Position numbers and translations under genes: made by a program. Under the pieces are notes generated by a model. The model ran no database searches. It had not been told where the DNA came from and was given only the letters and a program-made list of their open reading frames with translations. From positions 1 through 46,255 of the forward strand of contig JADHZB010000363.1 of NCBI GenBank assembly GCA_015657535.1: a stretch of DNA of 46,255 nucleotides, written 5' to 3'. This DNA comes from Nephromyces sp. MM_2019. Taxonomy: Eukaryota; Apicomplexa; Aconoidasida; Nephromycida. This document shows positions 36,932 to 46,255 of the stretch, piece by piece (position 1 is the stretch's first letter; each line of letters starts with the position of its first letter).

Positions 36932-39900
36932 ATGAATCTACTAAAAGCTTCCTTCAAACACCTTAATGCTAATAAGAATTTACACATACATTTGAATTAT
37001 ATAAGCTCCAGATATGCACACACAGGCGCATTAGAAATTTTACAGGCTAAAATTGAGGAGCATGCAACTCCAAAATTAGCTCAAGCAAAGAACCTTAAAC
37101 AAACCTTTAAAAATGCACCCATTAGCCAAAATACTGTTGGAACTATACTTGGAGGTATGCTCACACATACACACATACGCACACATATACACATGCATGT
37201 TTACACTTGTACATAAACAACTTTATAAATCTCTACATACCCATACATATATGTACATATACACCCATACAGAAACACACACACCCTTATATACACACAC
37301 AGAGACTTTTATATCTGACCACCATATACAGACATGCTTATAATCTCACACACAATCTCACACACAATCTCACACACAATCTCACACACAGTCTCACACA
37401 CAATCTCACACACATTCTCACACACATTCTCACAAACATTCTCACACATATGCACCCATTATTTACACCCACCTTTTAGCCCCCTACCATCCATCCGCAC
37501 ACACATACACATACATTATTATCTATTTAAATTAATAGGTATGAGAGGCTCAGTTGCACTCATTAGTGAAACATCTGAAGTTGATGCTTATAGTGGCTTG
37601 AAATATCAGGGACACACAATAGAGGACTGCCAAAACATTTTACCTTCATTTAAAGGGGGAAACAACCCTTATAGTGAATCACTCCTTTGGCTATTACTCA
37701 CAGGTGTGTGTGTATATTATGTAGGTGGATGTGTGTGTGTATGTGATGGAAGTAGATGTGTGTGTGTATGTGATGGAAGTAGATGTGTGTGTGTATGTGA
37801 TGGAAGTAGATGTGTGTATGTGTATTATGGAGGTGGATGTGTGTGTGTGTGTGTTTGTGTGTGTATGTGTAGTGTACCTTATATGCACATCTATGTGTAT
37901 TAGTGTATATAGAGGGTGTATATTTATAGAAAAATGGAGAAGGGCAGGATGAGCTATGTTTGTGATAGGCTATATGTTTGTGACTAAATTTATATGGATG
38001 GGTGTTGGGGGAGTATGTGTTTTTTATTTGGGGAGTAAGGGTAGGCTTATGTGTGTGGAGGGGTTTGTGTGAGTGGAGCGTAATTATATATGTGTTTATA
38101 TAAGGGGGTATTTATGTAAATCTATAAATGTGTGAATAAATATATATACATCTGTGTGTACCTATGTATATATGAGTATATATGCACTATAGTTTGTGTA
38201 CTTTTATAAATATACATGCATACATTGGGGTTGTATGTATTGAGTTTGAGCTAGATTGCTTATATATGCTATTCTAGTATAAATAAACAAATATTATATA
38301 TACATAATATTACTTATAACATGTGTGTATACATAATCATGTACACAATTTGTGTGTATATATAATAACACTGATAATATGTTTGTAATCCTGTATATTT
38401 TAATTTTGGATAAATGATTAGGCATCGCAACATATTTTATATATACATACAACCCCATATTTTTTCACACACATATATATACGCATATCATCTTATTCAA
38501 AATTTACACATAGGACAAGTACCAACTGAAGAAGAGGCTTTAATGCTATCAAAAGAATTAGCTGAAAGGTCTCATGTACCTGATCATGTTTTTGATACCA
38601 TTAATAAACTCCCTGCACACACACACCCAATGACACAGCTTGTGGTAGGCGCAGCTGCCCTTCAAACAGAGTCCACATTTGCACACCAATATCGTGAAGG
38701 CCTGCACAAAACACAATACTGGAAATCTATCTTAGATGATGGTTTATCAATGGTGTGTGTGTGTATATTAGGGTTTCTGAGGTAGAATGTATTTGTTAGG
38801 GTGTATGTGGTGGGTTATGTATTTTTATTTCTCTATATATGAACCATTACTGTGTATGTATTAATGTGTGTATGAATTACTATATATATGTATTACTGTG
38901 TGCATGTATTACTGTGTATATATATTATTATGTGCATGTATTACTGTGTATATGTATTACTGTGTATATGTATTACTATGTATATGTATTACTTTGTATA
39001 TGTATTACTGTGTATATGTACTACTGTATGTATGTATTACTGTATATATGTATTTGAATGGAAACATCGAGACCTATATGTGTATCCTTTTTGTGTATGC
39101 TATGTATCTATTGGGATATAAATCAAATACATACCTCTTGTACATATATTGTACAAACTTTTCTATATAGCTACACTTTCTCTCCCCCATTATACTTATA
39201 CACATATATCCTCTACTTTTATATTTACACTCATTTCACCCTATTATAATTATACACATTTTTCTATAGATTGCTAAAGTACCTAGTTTAGCAGCTTATA
39301 TTTACAATAAGACATTTAAACAAGATCAAACTGTTCCATACTACAATCCAAACAAAGATTGGGTAAGTTCAAATACATAACACACACTCACCAAATATAC
39401 ACACATACCACATACAAACCCAAACACACATATTATATATAGCTGTGTGTATGTTTGTATACACAGCATCTACATATAAAAATACAAATGTATGTGCTTT
39501 TATGCACAAACAACTCATGTAATTCTGTGTGTATGAAAATCAAATTGAAATATTACTTTTTGAATAGTTATTTATATAACATATCTATATTTGATTTCAA
39601 TGATTTCAGGCTGCTAATTATAGTCAAATGCTTGGCTACACATCTACTGAACACGAAGAGTTTATGAGGCTATATATGTTTTTACACGCTGATCATGAAG
39701 GTGGAAATGTGTCTGCACACACAGCCACCCTTATTGGGAGTGCCCTCTCTGACCCTTATCTTTGTTTCTCTGGTTCAATGGCTGGTTTAGCAGGTTAAAT
39801 TGATGTGTATTGTATTTTCGTTATTGAAAAATTTTAAATTTTTATATATAGTATATACTACACACACATGAAATATCTATACACACAATTATATATATAC

Positions 39901-41901
39901 AGTGACTATATACACACATGAATATATATTGTCTATATATATATATATATATATATGTAATGTACACTCGTGTGTGTGTATATACATCGTACACAGGCAT
40001 ATATTATAAAACTTAGATAAATATATTATACCTTTTAAACATTTCATTATCATCTCCTATTGAAATGTAAAACACATACATACACACATACTTATATATA
40101 TAATTTTCTTATACAGGACCCCTCCACGGCTTAGCCAATCAGGAAAGTTTAAAATGGTTGATGAGTACACACAAACAACTCAATGGTGCAGAACCCACTC
40201 CTGAAATTATAAAGGAGATAGCCGAGGTTACTATATTTTTACACACACACTTTTACACAGTTACGTGTATTGATAATCTCCTCAACACACACACAATCAT
40301 ATCATACAAATCGTTTGGCCCACAAAATTTTACTTACAGACTATTCTATACCCTAAATCATACTTTAACGTCATTTACAGACATCTCGTTACATACACAC
40401 ACACAAAACACTTTATATACACTCACACACACAACTTTTTACACACAAAAATTTATAAAACAAATTTTTTCCTTTAGGCCACTTTAAAGTCTGGTAGAGT
40501 TATACCCGGCTATGGCCATGCTGTTTTAAGAGTTACTGACCCAAGGTTAATATATATTAGTTTACATACACATTACACACAATCTGCCCATATATAACTC
40601 ACCTAGTATACACACCTTTATAATTTGGCTGCATACATTACACCTACTTTAGACACACAGATTTGAAATATACTACATCACTAAAACATCACACACATTT
40701 ATAAACCACGCATACATATTATATACATCTATATGTTACACACATTATCATATATATATATATAATCCATTTACAAACACTATTACATACAGATTTAGTG
40801 CTCAGAAGAAATTTGCTGAAGAAAATCTTCCTGATTTTGAGTTATTCAAGTAATTATTGAGTTATCGCATTACTCTTACACACGCACACACACACACTTC
40901 ACGCTTACACACACACACTTCACGCTTATACACACACTTCACGCTTACACACACACAAGCCACACACTTTCATACTCGGAATACTACTTACACACAAACA
41001 TGGCTTACACACACGATTCACACACATTGCTTACTTACACACACGATTCACACACATTGCTTACTTACACCCATGATTTACACACATTGCTCACTTGCAT
41101 ACATAGCTCAATTACATACATTGCTTACACATATTGCTTAAGCACACACACCTTTTGATATAAAATTTTCAGATTACTTAATGTGTGCTCATCGGTTGTC
41201 CCCAATATCCTCTTAGCATCAGGTACACATTTTTAAACGCTTTAAATATTTCTTTTTTAAAGTTTGAATTACACAAATTAATACTCTATACTATTTTACA
41301 CACACATGTTTGATATTTATGTGATTGATAATTTATTACACCCTATGTATTTTTTTTATTTACCCTTACACGCACACACACATTTACACACATACACATT
41401 TTCACACATACACATTTTCACAAACACTTTTACACACATTCCGATTTTCACACACACATTTACACGCATACACATTTACGCACACATATATACACATATG
41501 TATGTATATATGTGTGTGTACATTAGGGAAAGTACAAAATCCATACCCAAATGTTGATTGCCATTCTGGTGTGTTATTACAACACTTTGGACTTGTTGAA
41601 GAGGACTATTACACCGTATTGTTTGGTGTGTCAAGAAGTATTGGAGTTGTTTCACAATTAGGTACATAATTTACACACATATAATTTACACACACAGATA
41701 ATATACAAACAAACAATCCACACAGATAAATAATTATATCATACACTATACTTAAAATGAAATATATTCACATACATATATATATATATATATTGTATTA
41801 CACACACACACACAGTTTGGTCAAGAATACTCTCTTTACCTATTGAAAGACCTAAATCAATATCGATTGATAAATTAGAAAAAATGTCATCCAACCAATA
41901 A
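36932..41901 (+). CDS. Citrate synthase, mitochondrial type, 469 aa, eleven exons
   Basis: Condenses acetyl-CoA with oxaloacetate to citrate, the first step of the TCA cycle. Exons: 36932-37154, 37539-37703, 38514-38752, 39270-39362, 39610-39793, 40117-40226, 40478-40545, 40793-40849, 41173-41222, 41527-41661, 41816-41901. All are GT-AG and in phase, 1,410 nt in total, and the length matches eukaryotic mitochondrial enzymes. Catalytic residues are in place: H305 in [11 protein letters not shown]352 in [14 protein letters not shown], and D407 in NVDCHSG (usually NVDAHSG). The [13 protein letters not shown] block (from about 270) and [13 protein letters not shown] near the C-terminus are also typical. 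The N-terminus ([16 protein letters not shown] onward) is basic, rich in Lys, His, Asn and Ser, with no acidic residue for about 40 positions, as in a mitochondrial targeting peptide. There is no peroxisomal C-terminal signal. The weakest donors are GTTAAA (39794), GTTACT (40227) and GTTAAT (40546). Confidence 0.97.
37342..37446. repeat. 12-nt tandem repeat in citrate synthase intron 1
   Basis: About nine copies of AATCTCACACAC, with a few variants (GTCTCACACAC, ATTCTCACAAAC), lie in the 384-nt first intron. In two frames the repeat reads as NLTH or ISHT repeats, which makes misleading open frames. It is a pure-sense-strand CA-type array. Confidence 0.9.
37728..37835. repeat. 27-nt tandem repeat at the start of citrate synthase intron 2
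   Basis: Four copies of a 27-nt unit (GATGTGTGTGTGTATGTGAT plus GGAAGTA) start at 37728, 37755, 37782 and 37809; the last has diverged. They begin 25 nt after the splice donor and are TG-type on the sense strand, opposite to the CA-type 3' part of the same intron. Confidence 0.9.
38883..39058. repeat. 18-nt tandem repeat in citrate synthase intron 3
   Basis: About nine or ten copies of an 18-nt unit like TATGTATTACTGTGTATA, with small changes, lie in the 5' half of intron 3 (38753-39269). Because the period is a multiple of three it keeps all three frames open as Tyr/Ile/Cys strings, which are not genes. Confidence 0.9.
40870..41130. repeat. CA-type tandem repeats in citrate synthase intron 8
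   Basis: Two adjoining arrays fill most of this 323-nt intron. The first has units of about 21 nt with CTTCACGCTTACACACACAC (40890-40965). The second has 30-nt units with TTACACACACGATTCACACA (41003-41095), followed by degenerate TTGCTTACAC-like copies. Both are CA-type on the sense strand. Confidence 0.85.
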
Positions 41902-43845
41902 ATTTCTTAAATGTTCAAGAGTGTAAATGTGTGTTTGTATTATTCGAATTAATTTTTTAAAATTATAAATCACTCCTTTTTTATTATATAAATGTGTGTG
42001 TGTGTATGTTTATCCAATTGAAAAATTTTTCAAGCACATTTCCTACCTATAAAATAGTGCTTGTGTGTATAATTGTTTGTACATTCCAATTTTTTAATAT
42101 ATTTGATTTGTTTAATATAAGCTTTTATAATTAGAACATATATATATATATACATATACATACTTATATAAACACAGACACATGCACACACTAAAACCCA
42201 TTATATATACTAATTTATTGCAAAAACATTTGTAGCTAATTTATGTGCAAGTTTGAAGACAAAATAACACTGAATTCAGTTTCTCAACCAAAACTTTAAT
42301 AATATTATATCCAATAACTCTGATTAGTTATTTAAACATACACACATTTATATATATACAAGTATTTATAATATATATATGCATATATAATTATATATGA
42401 TTTTTAAGATTACCAATTTACACATAAAACATGCAACAATACACAAGAAAATTCGCATACCAATACACATTAAGTCTACACATTATATCCACACAGATCA
42501 ACACATACAAGGACATAATAAACACAAAATATACAATATTCAAAGAAATAAATATATATAGATACATTCATACATAAAATTCACACACAAACACAATACA
42601 TACATCTTTAAAATACACTCACATACACAACACACACACAATACACACATACAAAACACATACGTACATAATACACATACATACATAATGCACACTCATA
42701 AACAAACAATAATTATTATACCCACTGTTAGAAATATTAGAACAGATTATATATAAGTGAGAAAGCTTAAATGTTTCTTAATTTCACATCAAACCCTTGA
42801 AATAATTTGGAGAATTGTGTGCAAGAGTTTTTGTCTGTATTTAATATATATAAGATTATGTGTATGAATATATGTGTGTTTACAAAATTTATAATTGTAA
42901 AAAATATTTATATAACATTTTATATCTAAAAATTGGGTATAAATTATTTATACGAATTGGTTTAAATGTGTGTAAAAAATTTGTGTAGATGATAGACATA
43001 ATATTTTAAAGAGTGTAGGTGTTAAATTGTGGGTATTAGTATTTTTATAAATTTTACACAAAAATGTGTAAGTTTAGTTTAAAATGATATAATTAGGTAT
43101 GCTAATTTTCGATAAATTGAAAAAATAGATTCAATTTATATACTCATAACATATATATTTGTGTTTTTATTTTATTTTGTTAGCAAAAATACATATTGAA
43201 GAAAGATATATGTTCACACTGTTTCTAAATGTTTTAAGTTTATAATTATTTATCAAAAACACATACTCACACACACATGAATCCTTTGTTCGTATTTGTT
43301 CTGAATAAATGAAATAATATGTTTTTTTGTAATATAGCTTATGAATTATATCTATATTTAGTGTGTATATATAACCCGTGTGTATGTAGTACCTATTTAT
43401 CATATGTGAATGAATATCTAATTGATAATATAGTTTGTGTATATAAAATATAGGTTTTATAACCATAAATATATATAACACTTTACATCGTGTTAATAAA
43501 ACACATACATATTTTCATAGCGTGTGTGTGTACATATACACATAGTGTGTGTGTGTTAAACACATATACATGTATGCAAAGTATGTGATTGTGAAGCGCA
43601 TATAAATGTGTATGGAGTGTATGTGTCGGCAATATATATATATATTCTAGACGAGTGTGTATATATACATATGCAATATAATATGATATATAGGTAGAAT
43701 TTATATCTCTATCATAAGGCTGTTGCTTTAAAATTATTTATTCATAAATTTCTATTTTGCTATTCTCCTGTTAAAAAATTATTACAGCTTTGCTAACATT
43801 TACGATCATTGTTATAGATCATCATCTTTCAACTACATTACTCTT

Positions 43846-43878
<33 letters not shown>

Positions 43879-44192
43879 ACACAATACACATACACAAATA
43901 TTTAAGTATACAAATATACATATAGTTATGAGGTTATAATATAGTAGTTTACATACATTGAGATAAGCATATAACTCTATTTTAAACCTTAATATTTATA
44001 GATACTGGACAAATTTGGACATACGTATTTAAAAAATTCACCTTTAAACAAACACAACTTGACATATACACCACTTTTATATACACACACCTTTAATCAT
44101 ATACACCTTTACACATACACATCTTTACACGAACACATATCATTTTGCATATAAATACCCGTTTTATCATCCTTGATTTTTCTTATATAAAC
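41902..44192. other. Intergenic region between citrate synthase and eIF2-beta
   Basis: The citrate synthase 3' flank is AT-rich. 42420-42700 is CA-rich, 42830-43080 is TG-leaning, and 43500-43680 is TG-rich with TA runs. 43849-43876 is a (CA) run. 44030-44140 just before the eIF2-beta start is CA-rich on the sense strand. A minus-strand open frame at 43167-43481 (104 codons) is Ile/Tyr/His-biased and has no support. No RNA gene is recognised. Confidence 0.55.
43849..43876. repeat. (CA)n microsatellite
   Basis: A pure CA run of about 28 nt lies some 320 nt upstream of the eIF2-beta ATG. Confidence 0.9.
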
Positions 44193-46237
44193 ATGGAGGA
44201 CCCAATTGTCGTTAAAGATGTAATAATAAGCTGATATACACATCTCCATCATAATTTAGAAATGATATTTATAAATGCTTAACACACCTATACTCACACA
44301 ACCGTGCGTACACACATGCTTCACACATTCATGCATCACATACATGCATCACATTCACGCATAACACTTACTTAAGGTACACATGTATCAAATACATACA
44401 TCCCACACGATCATCATACACAAATATAATGATTATTCACACAAACAATCATGAACACATAAACACATACACACACACCAAATCACCCCCACATAGAGAT
44501 ACAAAACAAATTACATAAAAGCCCAGAAAAAGCGATATATTATACACACTGATACAATCACTGAGAGATAAACCTACATAATTACTCATCTATACTTTTA
44601 CAACAATTCAGATCACACACACACAGACAATTTCATATCCATATTAAATACACATATACACATGCGCACATAGATATAAAGCAAACATTCTACTTCCTTT
44701 TTCACAGAACAAAAAATTTGAGTTTGGTCAAAGGAGGAGGCGTACTACAAATACAGCAGTAACAGGTAAATAAGCTATCAACTTCATTTTACATTTTAAA
44801 AAAACAAACACACTTTGTACAAAATTTTTTTTTATACATTTTATTTCCACTTTGCATTGCTTTATGCACATTTTCAAACGTATAATAAACATATTTTACG
44901 CTAATATTTCAAACACATTATTTACACAGATTACACACCTGCTTTACGCATACACATTATGCACACATTTTAAGCATATGCTTTGCACACTTTTTATAAA
45001 CACTCATTTCACACACTTCTCCACATCCAATCTGTTATGATATCCAAAAATTGATTAATTTGTAGGGACAGTTGAAACTACAGCCGAAATTGACGGTACT
45101 GGTAATGTATTTGTAAAGGGCCCCGTTTTACCTTATGAACAGGTGTGTAAACTATATATATATATAATTCAACAATTTGTAACATGATCTATAGTGTATG
45201 TTACCATAAAGCATATAATAATCTATATACATGTGTACGACCTTAAGTAAATATACATCTATATGTGTATATATGTGCACATGTATATATACGTGTGTCA
45301 CGGTACTTATATGTGTCTAAATATATATAATTGCTTGTATGTGTGTATGTAGCTATTGACACGTATACAAATATTAGTAAATGAACAACATTTGGATTTA
45401 TCTGGGCTAAAAAAGTACACCGTAAAACCACCCAATGTTGCCCGTGTTGGCTCTAAGAAAGTTGCTTGGGTAAACTTTCAAGAAATTTGCAATTAGTAAG
45501 TTTACTGCATACATTTATACACTCATTCTAGTGCGTATATAAAATTTGTAATGCAAATTATATATATATATATACATATAATTATGTGTGTGCGTGTGTA
45601 ATATAGTATGAATAGAACACAAGAACATGTTTTTCAATTTGTTTTGGCTGAGCTTGGTACTGAAGGCTCCATCGCTGGTGATGGGCAACTCGTTTTGAAA
45701 GGGAAATATGCCTCCAAACATATCGAGGCTTTATTACGTAAATATATCAGTAAGTTTATCGTACATTCACACACACGTATATTTACAGTGTTTAATATTT
45801 ATTTAATATACCTATATTTATATTCTTGAACATATTTCTAATTCTTCACATACTTTATTTTTTACATGATTTTTCTCAATATTTAAATGGAGTATCACAC
45901 ACGATTTTAAATTGAATTATCGATATTATTTTTTTAATTTTTTTTACACATTTTCTTGTATGCTCTTGACACACTCACATACACACATTTAAACAAACAT
46001 ACATACACACGCACACACACAAGCATGAACATGTTTATTTACATTTATTTCATATCAGCTGAATATGTAACCTGTCAAGCTTGCAAGAGTCCAAATACAA
46101 CTTTAACCCGCGATAGCCGTACACGTTTATATCATCTTTATTGTTCTGCCTGTGGGGCTAATCGTTCTGTTACTACAATTCGTTCAGGATTTCATGCTAT
46201 TGGTCGTGGCGATAGGAAGAAAGCAAAGATGGGCTAA
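44193..46237 (+). CDS. Translation initiation factor eIF2 subunit beta, 208 aa, six exons
   Basis: eIF2-beta is part of the eIF2 ternary complex (GTP and initiator Met-tRNA) that loads the 40S ribosome. Exons: 44193-44219, 44708-44765, 45066-45142, 45353-45495, 45607-45749, 46059-46237. All are GT-AG and in phase, 627 nt in total. The core matches the family: PPNVARVGSKKVAWVNFQEI, then VLAELGTEGSI with QLVLKGKY, then the C-terminal C4 zinc ribbon with Cys 155, 158, 178 and 181 (CQAC and CSAC, 19 residues apart). The C-terminal tail is RGDRKKAKMG. The protein is shorter than animal or fungal eIF2-beta. The N-terminus before the core is only about 55 residues and has a single RRRR cluster instead of the three polylysine boxes. 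An undetected upstream exon could change this, but the ATG at 44193 with its nine-codon exon is in phase. The related eIF5 N-terminal domain is an alternative, less likely given the short C-terminus. Confidence 0.94.
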
Positions 46238-46255
46238 AATTTTTACACACACACA

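Noticed and set aside
37342..37446. Regular direct repeats resembling a CRISPR-like array
   Set aside because: The units are 12 nt, contiguous, without unique spacers, in a eukaryotic intron; this is a simple tandem repeat.
37113..37952. Several overlapping + and - frames inside citrate synthase introns 1 and 2
   Set aside because: They arise from 12-nt and 27-nt repeats whose periods are multiples of three, so they cannot hold stops; the conserved exons on either side show these are introns.
38839..39249. Overlapping plus-strand frames of Tyr/Ile/Cys strings
   Set aside because: They come from the 18-nt repeat of citrate synthase intron 3, and all frames look alike.
40850..41141. 94-codon Thr/His-rich frame in intron 8 of citrate synthase
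   Set aside because: It lies wholly between exons that join in phase and consists of 21- and 30-nt CA repeats.
43849..43876. CA run considered as telomere-like repeat
   Set aside because: It is a pure dinucleotide tract, not a telomeric 6-7-nt unit, and it lies inside a gene-bearing region.

Overview
This is a eukaryotic nuclear window, very AT-rich and loaded with (CA)n/(TG)n and (TA)n tracts. Most genes are split by many GT-AG introns. The gene set (importin alpha, HMG-box protein, NAP/SET histone chaperone, mitochondrial citrate synthase, eIF2-beta) fits a unicellular eukaryote. The NAP/SET and HMG-box proteins look compatible with an apicomplexan or a related alveolate, but I cannot fix the taxon from sequence alone.

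Layout. 1-379: last exon of an importin-alpha gene (+). 2293-6207: ten-exon gene for a 318-residue helical/coiled-coil protein I do not recognise (+). 7777-9357: decayed, intronless POT (PTR2) peptide-transporter copy (+). 14184-14492: small HMG-box protein (+), convergent with an eight-exon NAP/SET histone chaperone at 15755-18520 (-). 21154-22686: intact, intronless POT transporter (-). 25873-29643: patatin-like phospholipase behind a long N-terminal region whose 5' exons look armadillo-like (+, 5' end unresolved). 31024-34043: seven-exon orphan gene of about 790 codons with one reading-frame break in a TA repeat (+). 36932-41901: eleven-exon mitochondrial citrate synthase, 469 aa (+). 44193-46237: six-exon eIF2-beta, 208 aa (+). 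The rest is long AT-rich intergenic sequence with microsatellites and several short-period tandem repeats.

The genes are not an operon. They are independent housekeeping units (nuclear import, chromatin, TCA cycle, translation initiation) interspersed with less conserved ones (transporters, phospholipase, orphans). The exon models for citrate synthase, eIF2-beta, NAP/SET and the coiled-coil gene all close in phase from ATG to stop, which is strong internal support for them.

The most interesting points are: the intact and dead intronless transporter pair; the orphan gene with a TA-repeat frame break; the orientation-dependent CA/TG skew of non-coding DNA around genes; introns that start in TG tracts and continue into CA tracts; and two islands, roughly 6.9-10.9 kb and 29.7-34.2 kb, almost free of these repeats and holding the fast-evolving genes.
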